60,472 bases of DNA from Rhodobacter sp. (GCA_030065095.1 JASJDP010000035.1:1-60472), one strand, 5' to 3'; shown: positions 43,123-52,300, numbered from the stretch's first letter. The notes: generated from the sequence alone by a model not told the origin. Program-made: numbers and translations.

Positions 43123-43762
43123 GCGCGCTCTCTCCGGGGCGCGGCTGGTCACCTTCCGCCTCGACAGCGACGCCGATATCGCGCTGGCCGCCGCCGAACG
43201 GCTTTTGAGCGACGACGAGACGGCCCGCGCCGCCCGTTTCCATTTCGACCGTGACCGCCACCGCTATATCCGGGCCCGCGGGGTTCTGCGCCGGGTGCTG
43301 GGCGAGGCCACTGACCAGCCGCCCGAGGCGTTGTGTTTCGACTACGGCCCGCGCGGCAAGCCGCGCCTGGCGGTCGGTCCCGCCTTCAACCTGTCCCATT
43401 CCGGCGATCACGGCGCCGTCGCCCTGGCCGAGACCGGCCGGGTCGGCCTCGATATCGAAGCGCGCGACCGCCGCATCACCGACCGCGCCGCCCTGGCCGA
43501 GCGCTGCTTTTCGGACCCCGAGCGCGCCGCCATCGACGCCGCGCCGGACCCGCTGCACCGGTTCCTGAGTTTCTGGACCGCCAAGGAAGCGCGCATGAAG
43601 CTGACCGGCGAAGGCCTCGCGCTCGATCCGCGCGACATTCACCTGACGCTGGATGAAGACGGCCGGCCCACCGGCATCGCCGCGCCCGACCGGCCCGCCA
43701 CCACGCTGACCCGGTTCGAGGAAGACGGGATCATCGGCGCGCTGGCGCTGGCCTCAGCCTGA
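43112..43762 (+). CDS. Sfp-type 4'-phosphopantetheinyl transferase
   Basis: A 216-aa PPTase. NLSHSGDHGAVAL (about 93-105) is the substrate-binding block, VGLDIEARDR gives the metal-binding Asp114 and Glu116, and FWTAKEARMKLTGEGL gives the WxxKEA motif (Trp155, Lys158, Glu159). It starts at a TTG (43112) overlapping the aminotransferase stop by 11 bp, the same overlap as between rfbF and the methyltransferase; no in-frame ATG is suitable. It would install the phosphopantetheine arm on the PKS, NRPS and triple-carrier proteins. That it sits at the end of a sugar operon, not beside them, ties the two halves of the locus together. It overlaps the convergent GT2 gene by 9 bp. Confidence 0.9.
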   Translation: MAVERALSGARLVTFRLDSDADIALAAAERLLSDDETARAARFHFDRDRHRYIRARGVLRRVLGEATDQPPEALCFDYGPRGKPRLAVGPAFNLSHSGDHGAVALAETGRVGLDIEARDRRITDRAALAERCFSDPERAAIDAAPDPLHRFLSFWTAKEARMKLTGEGLALDPRDIHLTLDEDGRPTGIAAPDRPATTLTRFEEDGIIGALALASA

Positions 43763-44668
43763 AAACAGCGCCGCCCGGTCGGCCTCGATCTCGGCCACCG
43801 CCTGCGATCGCCCCTTCAGCAGCGAACGCCTCTGATAGGCCCGGATGAAGGCGATCAGCTCGGGGTCGTCCAGTTGCCTGGTGCCCTTCCACCACGCCCC
43901 GATATAGCCCTGCAGCATCGCCAGCCCGCCCAGTACGTAAGGCGGCTCGAGCGACCGGAACACCGCCGTGGCAAAGAAGTACAAAGGATCGGTGCCCATG
44001 AAATACTGCCCGAACCCGTGCCGGCGGCGGCCGGTATAGATCGAGGTCTGGCTCGATCCCATTGGCCGCAGATGCTCGAAATTCAGGTCGGGATGATCCC
44101 AGCTCACCGCCTTCCAGCCCAGTTGCCTTGCCTTGTGGCAGTCGATCGCATCCCACATCACCTCGCGGACGAAGCCGCCGATCTGGTCGAAACAGCTCTT
44201 GCGGTAGAACTTGGTCATGCCCGCCGACATCTCGTCGCCCCGGCGTTCCGAGACCAGCTGCCCGCCGCGGCGGATGTAAGGCTTGCCGGAACAGGTCCCG
44301 ATCCGCGGGTCGGCCTCCATTCGCTCCAGCAACGTCTCGAAATAGCGCGGCGGCAGGTCCAGGTCCAAATCCAGCTTGGTCAGGTAGGGAAACTCCTCCG
44401 CGACCCGGTCCAGGCCGTAATAGAACGCCTCGATCACGCCCGGGCCGACGGCGCGGTGGCCGCGGTCGGGCTTCTCGATCACCCGGATCCAGTCGTGCTG
44501 CGCGGTATATTCGGCCAGGATCTCGAGGCTGTTGTCGGTCGAGCCGTCATCGACGATCACCCAAAGGGCGGGGCGCACGGTCTGCGCGATCACGCTGTCC
44601 AGCGTCCGGCGCATATAGGCCCCCTCGTTGCGGCCGGGCGAAATGATCAGGTAGCGGCGATCAGTCAT
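43754..44668 (-). CDS. GT2 glycosyltransferase
   Basis: A 304-aa family 2 glycosyltransferase. LIISPGRNEGAYMRRTLDSV, VIVDDGSTDNSLEIL and KLDLDLDLPPRYF (DxD) are the GT-A core. The C-terminal half (MGSSQTSIYTGRRRHGFGQY, DPLYFFATAVFR, LQGYIGAWWKG) resembles glycosyltransferases of exopolysaccharide loci that end with a membrane-close helix. Its ATG overlaps the upstream sulfotransferase TGA (ATGA 44665-44668), another case of glycosyltransferase and sulfotransferase translated together. Confidence 0.9.
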   Translation of the reverse strand: MTDRRYLIISPGRNEGAYMRRTLDSVIAQTVRPALWVIVDDGSTDNSLEILAEYTAQHDWIRVIEKPDRGHRAVGPGVIEAFYYGLDRVAEEFPYLTKLDLDLDLPPRYFETLLERMEADPRIGTCSGKPYIRRGGQLVSERRGDEMSAGMTKFYRKSCFDQIGGFVREVMWDAIDCHKARQLGWKAVSWDHPDLNFEHLRPMGSSQTSIYTGRRRHGFGQYFMGTDPLYFFATAVFRSLEPPYVLGGLAMLQGYIGAWWKGTRQLDDPELIAFIRAYQRRSLLKGRSQAVAEIEADRAALFSG

Positions 44669-45618
44669 TGCAGGCGCTTGATCCGGATGGCTTCCTGGCG
44701 CGCGGCCAGCCGGTCTTCGATCCCGCTCAGCCGCAGCAGCCGCGCGGCATGATGGCCCAGAAACAGCGGCAGCCCGTAGCGGCGCATGTTGTAGCGCCAG
44801 CGCTTCCAGCGGTTCTCCAGGTTCAGGCGCAGCCCCTCGACAGCCCCGGGCGTCGCCGGATCCCCGGCAGGGTCATAGCCGCGCGCGGCCAGCAGCGGGC
44901 CGACCCGGCCTTCGATCAGGGCCACCTCGCGCGGCGTCGCCGTCTGCCGCCATTTCTGCGAGATGCCCGGATCGGGCGGCCCGTAGGTCGAATTCTCGTA
45001 ATATCTCAGCATGCCCGGTTCGAAATCGAGACCGAGAAACGCGCAGATCCGGGTCAGTTCGGCCTCGAGGTTGGCCATCAGCGTCTCGAACTGCACCGTC
45101 AGCACCTGGTCCTCGGGATAGGCGGCATCGTCCCATTGCATCTCGGTGCCGACCCAGTGGCCCACGCCGTGATAGCTGGTCCCGGCCCAGCCCATGCCGA
45201 TCGACGACCGCGCCACGTCGCGCGGGTCGCGCAGCAGGTGGATCACCTTCGTGTCGGGAAAGAGCGCGTGCATCTTGGCCGCGTTGCGGTGAATGCTCAG
45301 GCTCATATATCCCGGCCCGTCCGGCGTGACGTCCTGCATCATCGCCCGCACCAGCGCATGGGCCATGTCGCCGCCGTTCACCTCCGCAGCCGGCATGGCG
45401 ATGTTCTTGGCCCGGAAGATACGGCTTTTCGCCAGCCCCTCGCGGTCGTAACGCCAGCGCCCGTCGGGCTTGCAGTTGACGAAGTCGAACAGGAAATCGG
45501 CCTCGCCCGGCGACTGGATGGCAGAATGATGTTTCAACATCAGGCGAAGCAGCGTGGTGCCGGAGCGAAGCGCGCCATAGACGAAAAGCGGCTGTGCAGG
45601 GGCGGAACTCATGGACAT
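44665..45618 (-). CDS. Sulfotransferase
   Basis: A 317-aa sulfotransferase. FVYGALRSGTTLLRLMLKHH is the PAPS loop (RSGTT) and VIHLLRDPRDVARSSIGMG the 3'-phosphate motif. SPGEADFLFDF follows as in the Sulfotransfer_3 type. The gene begins at 45618 (MSMSS); 45612 is equally possible, and neither has a strong ribosome binding site. It is coupled by ATGA overlap to the GT2 gene. The 205-bp divergent gap before it (45619-45823) contains a 10-bp tandem repeat (TCCGGGCAAG at 45663-45682) and no recognised promoter. Confidence 0.9.
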   Translation of the reverse strand: MSMSSAPAQPLFVYGALRSGTTLLRLMLKHHSAIQSPGEADFLFDFVNCKPDGRWRYDREGLAKSRIFRAKNIAMPAAEVNGGDMAHALVRAMMQDVTPDGPGYMSLSIHRNAAKMHALFPDTKVIHLLRDPRDVARSSIGMGWAGTSYHGVGHWVGTEMQWDDAAYPEDQVLTVQFETLMANLEAELTRICAFLGLDFEPGMLRYYENSTYGPPDPGISQKWRQTATPREVALIEGRVGPLLAARGYDPAGDPATPGAVEGLRLNLENRWKRWRYNMRRYGLPLFLGHHAARLLRLSGIEDRLAARQEAIRIKRLQ

Positions 45619-45823
45619 CTCATACTAAGAACAGGTCCCGAAGGCATCGCCGGAAGCCGCTCTCCGGGCAAGTCCGGGCAAGGCCCCGGCGCAGAATTTG
45701 CGGAAACCTGCGGTATTTTCGCCCCCCTGCAGCAGAATTTCCGCCTTCACGGGGGCAAGGGCTTGGATTGGGTCCGGCAGCGGGCTAGGTATTTTGCCGT
45801 AATTTCCGCCGCGAGTATCAGTG

Positions 45824-46663
45824 ATGACCGAAGTTTGCCCAATCGATCCGAATCAGCTCAGGCTCGACAACGCCGCCGCGAAGGAACTCGGCAAATCCTA
45901 TGCCGAGACCTACCAGAGCGGTGAGCCCTATCATCATATCTGTATCGATAATTTCCTTCCCATGGAGATCATCGAGAAGGTCCGCGCCGATGTGGCCACG
46001 CTGGAAGAGGCCGAGCGCAGCTTCGACGCCGCCGAGGAAAAGCTGAAATCGCAGTACAACCCCGACCGGCTGCCGGAATACACGCGCAACCTGTTCTACG
46101 TCTTCAATTCGCGCCCGTTCATCCAGTTTCTCGAGGAAATGACCGGCATCGAGGGCCTGATCCCCGACCCCTATTTCATCGGCGCCGGCATCCACAAGAC
46201 GCTGACCGGCGGCTATCTGAACATCCACGCCGATTTCAACGTCCACAAGCAGATGAAGATCGAGCGTCGGCTGAACATGCTGATCTATCTCAATCCGCCC
46301 TGGAAGGAAGAATGGGGCGGGTCCTTCGAAGTGTGGGACAAGGAGATGAAGACCAAGAAGGCCAGCTTCACGCCGACCGAGAACCGGATGGTCTGCTTCT
46401 CGACCGGGTCCGACACCTGGCATGGCAATCCCGAGCCGGTGAACCATCCCGACGGGCTGCCGCGCCTGTCGATCGCGCTGTATTACTACACCGCGACCTG
46501 GGACGAGACGCGCATCGCCCATTCGACGCTGTTCAAACCGCGCCCCGGCTCGAACGATGCCAGCAGCGAAGGCCGGGCCAAGCGGCACCGCATCCTGAAA
46601 GAGGTTCTGCCGCCGGTGGTCCACCGCAAGGTGGTCGGCCCGATGCGCCGCCTCGGCTTCTGA
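45824..46663 (+). CDS. Fe(II)/2OG oxygenase, prolyl-4-hydroxylase-like
   Basis: A 279-aa 2-oxoglutarate Fe(II) oxygenase of the P4Hc/2OG-FeII_Oxy_3 type. GGYLNIHADFNVH gives HxD (His135, Asp137). The distal His200 is in STGSDTWHGNPEPVNHPDG and RLSIALYYYT provides the Arg for 2-oxoglutarate (Arg214). MLIYLNPPWKEEWGG before it is the family's core strand. The start uses ATG 45824, one codon after an alternative GTG. It is divergent from the sulfotransferase and convergent with the spike base protein gene. Members in polysaccharide loci are thought to hydroxylate sugars or lipids; the substrate here is unknown. Confidence 0.88.
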   Translation: MTEVCPIDPNQLRLDNAAAKELGKSYAETYQSGEPYHHICIDNFLPMEIIEKVRADVATLEEAERSFDAAEEKLKSQYNPDRLPEYTRNLFYVFNSRPFIQFLEEMTGIEGLIPDPYFIGAGIHKTLTGGYLNIHADFNVHKQMKIERRLNMLIYLNPPWKEEWGGSFEVWDKEMKTKKASFTPTENRMVCFSTGSDTWHGNPEPVNHPDGLPRLSIALYYYTATWDETRIAHSTLFKPRPGSNDASSEGRAKRHRILKEVLPPVVHRKVVGPMRRLGF

Positions 46664-46697
46664 GACCGCCTAAAGCAAAGGCCTCAAATCCCGCGCT

Positions 46698-46958
46698 CTA
46701 GACCAGCCCGGTGATGCCGGTCGCGGTGGTGCCGGTGTTCCAGACCCGCGCGGCGCGGACCGGAAAGGCGTGGCCGGGATGGACGCTGATCGTGCCCTCG
46801 GTGCCGTCGACCGTGGTGATCCGCAGCTTGCCCGGCGTGATCACGTTGATCGCCGTCGTCGGCTGGGCCAGATCGGCCGCGTCGTCGGGCACGATGGCAA
46901 AGACCGAAACGGCGGGGTCGGACGGGGTCCGGGCGCGATTGCCAAAAGGATCAGGCAT
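46698..46958 (-). CDS. Spike base protein, RcGTA Rcc01079-like family
   Basis: An 86-aa beta-rich protein with AGGAG 6 nt before its ATG at 46958. It has the hallmarks of the Rcc01079 family of spike base proteins of Rhodobacter capsulatus gene transfer agent: an N-terminal NRARTPSDPAV, a hydrophobic strand AVSVFAIVPDDAADL, then IRVARV-like HAFPVRAARVWNTGTTATG and a short C-terminus. In R. capsulatus the GTA spikes bind the capsule polysaccharide. No other phage or GTA structural gene is nearby. Here it sits between an oxygenase gene and a GT4 gene. It may be captured as a surface adhesin or receptor-binding part. Homology is from memory and should be checked. Confidence 0.72.
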   Translation of the reverse strand: MPDPFGNRARTPSDPAVSVFAIVPDDAADLAQPTTAINVITPGKLRITTVDGTEGTISVHPGHAFPVRAARVWNTGTTATGITGLV

Positions 46959-47057
46959 CAGTTTCTCCTGCATGGGTTACCGCGGGTGTCGTACCCCGCA
47001 TGGCCCTGCCAGAGCGTGAACGCCCCGCGCGGCACACGCGCCCCGGACGCAACGCCG

Positions 47058-47072
47058 TTAACCCGACGCTAA
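47058..47072 (+). promoter_or_regulatory. CtrA-like binding site upstream of GT4
   Basis: TTAA-CCCGACG-CTAA, within GTTAACCCGACGCTAACC. Same form and orientation as the site at 17027-17041. It ends 51 bp before the GT4 ATG at 47124 and is 99 bp upstream of the divergent spike base gene. Confidence 0.5.
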
Positions 47073-47123
47073 CCCAGATCGCGCCACAAGCGAGACGGGG
47101 GGAGGGACGTGTCAGGAGCGCGC

Positions 47124-48233
47124 ATGACCGCCACACCCTTTCGCATCGGCTTTCTGTCCCCGCACAACCCTTACGATCGCCGCGCCTTCTCGGGCACCAC
47201 CTTCTATGCCGCCGCTGCGCTGGCGCGTCAGCCGGGGATCGACCTGCGCGTGCTGGGCGCCCACCGTCCGCCGGGGCTGGCCGACCGGCTGCTGCGCCGG
47301 GCGTCCCCCAAGCTCGACCGGGTGTCTGAGGCCGAGATCGACGGTCTCGACGCCGTTGTGGGGCTGGTCGCCAGCCAGATGATCGACCGGATACGGCCAC
47401 CCTGCGACACCCCGCTGATCCATGTCACCGACGCCACCCCGGCCTTTCTGCGCGAAGACTATGGCTGGGGCGTGCCGGTCGAGATGGACCGCCGCGAAGC
47501 CCGGGTGCTGCAGCGGGCCGACGCCGCGCTCTATTCCTCGCAGGAAATGGCCGACCGGGCGGCGCGCGAGTTCGACACCGAGACCGCCGCGCTGCCCTTC
47601 GGCATCAATTTCGACACCGCCCGGCTGCCGGCCAGCCGCCCCGAGAAACCGCCGCTTTCGTCCCTGAACCTGCTCTTTGTCGGCAATGACTGGGTCCGCA
47701 AGGGGGGCGAGATCGCCGTCGCGGCGATGCAACAGGCCCGCAAGATGGGCCTTGCAGCCACGCTGACCGTGGTCGGGCGGCTGCCCGAGGCGCACCGGAC
47801 GACCCCGCACATCACCGCCGCAGGCTATCTGAACAAGAACCGCGCCGCCCAGGCCGCCGAACTGGCCCGGCTCTATGCCAGGGCGCATCTTCTGCTGGTG
47901 CCCAGCCGGGCCGATTGCACGCCCATGGTCGCCGCCGAGGCGATGTCCTTCGGAACGCCGGTGCTGGCCAGCGACACCGGCGGGCTGCCCTCGCTGCTGG
48001 GCGGGGCGGGCACCGGGCGGCTGCTGCCGCTCGCCGCCGATGGCTGCGACTGGGCCCGCGCCATCCAAGACGTCACCCGCGATCCGGCGGCCTACGCACT
48101 GATGTCCGAAGCCGGGTTCGACCGTGCCCGCAGCGTCCTGACTTGGGACAGTTGGGCGGCAGGCGTCGTGGCCCGGGCCCGCGATCTGGCCCAGGCCCGA
48201 CAGCGGCGCGCACCGCAGGTCGCCGCCGCCTGA
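47124..48233 (+). CDS. GT4 glycosyltransferase
   Basis: A 369-aa GT-B glycosyltransferase. FLSPHNPYDRRAFSGTTFY opens the acceptor domain, NLLFVGNDWVRKGGEIAVAA begins the donor domain, and VPSRADCTPMVAAEAMSFGTP provides the GT4 ExxxxxxxE-type region (here with an ADCTPMVAAE arrangement). The ATG at 47124 has AGGAG 5 nt upstream; GTG 47109 is an alternative. It is divergent from the spike base gene over a 165-bp gap containing a CtrA-like site. A GC-rich hairpin follows its stop (48257-48282). Confidence 0.88.
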   Translation: MTATPFRIGFLSPHNPYDRRAFSGTTFYAAAALARQPGIDLRVLGAHRPPGLADRLLRRASPKLDRVSEAEIDGLDAVVGLVASQMIDRIRPPCDTPLIHVTDATPAFLREDYGWGVPVEMDRREARVLQRADAALYSSQEMADRAAREFDTETAALPFGINFDTARLPASRPEKPPLSSLNLLFVGNDWVRKGGEIAVAAMQQARKMGLAATLTVVGRLPEAHRTTPHITAAGYLNKNRAAQAAELARLYARAHLLLVPSRADCTPMVAAEAMSFGTPVLASDTGGLPSLLGGAGTGRLLPLAADGCDWARAIQDVTRDPAAYALMSEAGFDRARSVLTWDSWAAGVVARARDLAQARQRRAPQVAAA

Positions 48234-48256
48234 TCCCCGGCATTTCGCGCCGAAAT

Positions 48257-48282
48257 GGCGGGCCGCTCCGACCCGGCCCGCC
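48257..48282. terminator. GC-rich hairpin after the GT4 gene
   Basis: GGCGGGCCG at 48257-48265 pairs with CGGCCCGCC at 48274-48282 over an 8-nt loop; a second inverted repeat, CATTTCG-CGC-CGAAATG, abuts it at 48241-48257. There is no T-run, so it would be a factor-dependent or weak terminator at best. Confidence 0.4.
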
Positions 48283-48303
48283 GCCATCGCAAATTCACCA
48301 CAG

Positions 48304-48318
48304 TTGATGCCCTGTTAA
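48304..48318 (+). promoter_or_regulatory. CtrA-like binding site upstream of the decoration operon
   Basis: TTGA-TGCCCTG-TTAA within GTTGATGCCCTGTTAACA, 94 bp before the ATG at 48413. One base differs from TTAA-N7-TTAA, and its seven-base spacer TGCCCTG is identical to that of the site at 17027-17041. This distance suits an activator site with a normal leader. Confidence 0.5.
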
Positions 48319-48412
48319 CACTTCGCCTTGGCAGAATCGCGCGTTTTAGACTAGAAACTCTGCGAATTAAGACCAGTTCAGGCACGGGAATTCCCCGAAC
48401 GGAGTATCGATT

Positions 48413-49348
48413 ATGAAGATTTTTCAAGCCCCTTCAGACAGTACCGAACTGACCGGTTGGATCGGCGACAACATGGACGCCGTGAAACAGGCCCTCGAGG
48501 ACGAAGGGCTCGTCCTGTTCCGGGGATATGACACCGAAGACGCCGCCACCCTGAAAAAGACGCTGGCGCTGTTCGGCGCCGACCCGATGACCGACGCGCG
48601 CTGGTCGACCCCGCGCTCCTCGGTCGGCGAAGGGGCCTTCACCTCGACCGAATTTCCGGCCGAACAGTGGATCGTGCTGCATTCCGAAATGTCCTATGCC
48701 CGCACCTGGCCACGGCTTCTGATGTTCCAGTGCAAGGATGCGGCCGACACCGGCGGCGCGACCACCATTGCCGACATGAAGGCGGTGTCCGACGCGCTTG
48801 GCGACCTGGTCGCCGAGTTCCACGAGCGCGAGGTGATCTATCGCCGCAACTTCCGCACCGGCGTCGACATTCCCTGGCAGAACGCCTTCGGCACCGACGA
48901 CAAGGATGAAGTCGCTGAAATCGCCCGGAAAAACGATCTCGAAATCGAATGGCTGGCCGATGGCACGCTGAAGGTCGACCAGCAGGCGCAAGGGGCGATC
49001 GACGGCCCCGACGGCGCGCTCTGGTTCAACCAGGCCCACCTGTTCCATCCGCTGCAACTGCCCGAGGCCACCCGCAACGCGCTGGTCGCCGCTTTCGGCG
49101 CCGACGGGCTGCCGCGCAACGCCGTCTTCGGCGACGGCGAACCGATCCCGGATGCCACCATCCAGCGCATTCTCGACGTTCTGACCGAGAAAACGCTCAA
49201 CATCGACTGGCAGGATGGCGATCTGGCGATCATCGACAACATGCGCTGGATGCATGGCCGCGCGCCCTTCACCGGCAGCCGCCGGGTGCTGGCCGCGATG
49301 GGGCTGCCGCAATCGACTGCCGCGCAAACGCCCCTGTTTGCCGCCTAA
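48413..49348 (+). CDS. TauD/SyrP-like Fe(II)/2OG hydroxylase
   Basis: A 311-aa TauD/TfdA-family oxygenase. QWIVLHSEMSYARTWP carries HxE (His90, Glu92) in the HSEMSY form seen in SyrP-type enzymes, which hydroxylate amino acids bound to NRPS carriers. The distal His281 is in RWMHGRAPFTGSRRV with Arg290 for 2-oxoglutarate. A GGAG box lies 9 nt before its ATG. It starts the five-gene operon and ends 3 bp before the adenylation-carrier fusion, so its likely substrate is an acyl or aminoacyl group on those carriers. A CtrA-like site is 94 bp upstream. Confidence 0.82.
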   Translation: MKIFQAPSDSTELTGWIGDNMDAVKQALEDEGLVLFRGYDTEDAATLKKTLALFGADPMTDARWSTPRSSVGEGAFTSTEFPAEQWIVLHSEMSYARTWPRLLMFQCKDAADTGGATTIADMKAVSDALGDLVAEFHEREVIYRRNFRTGVDIPWQNAFGTDDKDEVAEIARKNDLEIEWLADGTLKVDQQAQGAIDGPDGALWFNQAHLFHPLQLPEATRNALVAAFGADGLPRNAVFGDGEPIPDATIQRILDVLTEKTLNIDWQDGDLAIIDNMRWMHGRAPFTGSRRVLAAMGLPQSTAAQTPLFAA

Positions 49349-49351
49349 TCC

Positions 49352-52300
49352 ATGTTGACCAGCGGTCCCATCGAGGTCGCCGCCTTCGAGGCGGCGAACG
49401 CCCGGGCCTATCTCCGGGCCGTGTTCGCGGCCTGGGACCAGGGGCAATGCGTCATGGCGCTGCCCGAAGGCGCGGGACGCAAGACCGTGCCGGGCACCAA
49501 GATCCTGGGCCGCGAAAGCTTTGCCGCCGATCCCGGCTGGTTCGAGGCCGATCTGCCTGCGCCCACCGCGGAAGACCGGGCCCTGATCGCGTTCTCATCG
49601 GGCACCACGGGCCGCCCCAAGGCCATCCTGCTGCAGCACCGCGCCTTGCAGGACGTGGTCAGCCGCATCAACACCGCCATGGGCATCGACGGATCGATCC
49701 GCGAATATCTCGGCGTGCCGGTGACCTATTCCTTCGGTTTCGGCCGGGCCCGCGCGGTGGCCGCGGCGGGCGGCGCGGCCTTCCTGCCTGAACACGGGTT
49801 CGACCCCTCCGAGATCGGCCGGATGCTGGCGGCGGGCGAGATCAACGCGGTCTCGGCAGTGCCCACGCTCTGGCGGGTGCTGCTGGCCAATAAAGACACG
49901 ATTCCGGCGGAATCGGCGCGAAATCTGAAATGGATCGAGATCGGCTCGCAATGGATGACCGGGACCGAGAAGCTGGAACTGCGCCAGCTGTTCCCGAACG
50001 CGAAGATCGTCCAGCATTACGGTCTGACCGAGGCCTCGCGCAGCACCTTGCTGGATGTGTCCGAGGCCGCCGAGGACCGGCTCGACAGTGTCGGACGGGC
50101 GGAAGGCGCGGTCGAGATCTCGATCGATGCCGAAGGCCGCATCCGCACCCGCGGCCCCCACGTGGCCGAAGGGCTGGTCTCGGGCGCAGGCGTCAAGCCG
50201 GTGACGGATGACGACGGCTGGCTCACCACCTCGGACCGCGGCCGGATCGAGGACGGCTGGCTGTTCTACGAAGGCCGGGTCGACGAACTGATCAATGCCG
50301 GCGGCCTCAAGATCGACCCGACGGCGTTTGAGCAGGCCGTGAACACCGTCCTCGGTGTGCCTGGTGCCGTCGCCGCGGGCCGGCTGGCCGACGATCTGCG
50401 TGGCGAGAAGGTGCTGGTGGCGCTCCGCCAGGATGCCGGGCTCGACCGCGACACCGTCACCGGAGCCATCCGTGCCGAAGCCGAGCGGATCGGTCTGACC
50501 GGCAATGGATCTTTCGAACTGCGCGAAGTGGCGGCCCTGCCGCTGACCGCTACCGGCAAGGTGAAGCGGGCCGAACTGCCCGCGCTGGACGACATCGGCA
50601 GCCAGCCCTCGGCCAAACCGGCTGAACCTGTGAAAACAGGCTCTAAATTGGAGGAATTGCAGGCGCTCTGGGCCGAACTCCTCGGTCTTGAAGACGTGCC
50701 CACCGACAAGAGTTTCTACGACCTTGGCGGTGACAGTCTGTCGGCGCTGACCGCGATCATGCGGATGCAGTCGCTCGGCATCGACCCCGACACCGCCCGC
50801 GGCATCTTCGAAGGCAAGACCATCGCCGAGATGGCGGGCGAGGCCGCTCCGGCCGCGGCACCCGCACCCGCCGAAGCCGCACCAGACCCGGACCCGACGC
50901 CAACCAGCGGCAAGACCGCCGAGTTGCAGGCCCTTTGGGGCGAGATCCTGGGTCTTGAGGATGTCCCGACCGGCAAGAGCTTCTACGACCTCGGCGGTGA
51001 CAGTCTGTCGGCGCTCACCGCGATCATGCGGATGCAGTCGCTCGGCATCGACCCCGACACCGCCCGTGGCATCTTCGAAGGCAAAACCATCGCCGAGATG
51101 GCCGGTGACGCGGCTCCGGCGATACCCGAACCGCCACCCACCGAAACCGCGCAAGTCCCGGTCCCGGCGCCAACCAGCGGCAAGACCGCCGAGTTGCAGG
51201 CGCTCTGGGGCGAGATCCTGGGCCTCGAGGACGTCCCGACCGACAAGAGCTTCTACGATCTCGGCGGTGACAGCCTCTCGGCGCTCACCACCATCATGCG
51301 GATGCAGTCGCTCGGCATCGACCCCGACACCGCACGCGGCATCTTCGAGGGCAAGACCATCGCCGATCTGGCGGGCGAGACGGCCCCTGCCGCCGCCGCA
51401 CCGCCACCGCCCGCGCCACCCCAACCCGCCGCGCCGGTCGCCGCTGCACCGGAGCCGGCGCCGACCTTGCTGGCCAGCGGGCTCAATCTGGCCAAGACCG
51501 TCAACGCCGTTCACGCCACCCGCGGCGTTCTGGTGATCTGGGTCGTCATCGTCCACTGGCTTCCCGCCCTGCTGGAACGGCTGGGGGACAACGCCACATG
51601 GATTTACGGCGCGTTCCTGCCCGCCTGGCGCTTCGGCACACCGGGTTTCGCCATGGTTTTCGGCATCGGCGTCGGCGCGCTCGGGCTGTACCACTACCAG
51701 TCGAACCGCGAGCTGTTCTTCAAAAGCTCACGGCTCAACACCAAGCTGATCGTCGGCGGTCTGCTGATCCTGGTTGCGGCCCGCGCGATGCTGATGACCG
51801 TCGAAGGGCAGTGGGGCGACCGGCTGGCCCTGTCGGGCCTGTTCTACTCGGTGATCACCTATTACGCGCTCGCCATGCTGACCTTGCCGCTTCTGGTCCG
51901 GCTGCTCAGTGTCGGGCCGAACCGGCTTCTGACCATCTTCGGTGTCGCCGCGGCCTCGCTTCTGATCCACACGGTTCTGTTCGCCGCCATCGGCATGACC
52001 CAGCCGCCGGCGCTGCTGGAGTTCTTCAAGCTGATCCTCACGGCGAAATACGGCTTCTTCCGGATGACCTTCTACGTGCTGATCGGCGTCGCCATCGGTT
52101 ATGCGTTCCGCCGCTACCATGCCCAGGCCGGGGTGATCGGCCAGACGGCGGGCTACGGCCTTGTCCTGATCACGCTGGGCGGGCTGGGGCTGTACCAGGC
52201 CGCGCCGGTCAGCCTGCGCCTCAGCTTCAACCTGCCGGAGCTTTGGCATCTGTCGATCTATGCCGGTGTGGCGCTGCTGATCCTGGCCGGCTTCGCCTGG

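Noticed and set aside
49595-51694. Long open frame antisense to the triple-carrier fusion
   Set aside because: Same bias effect; the repeats in it are only the reverse of the carrier repeats.
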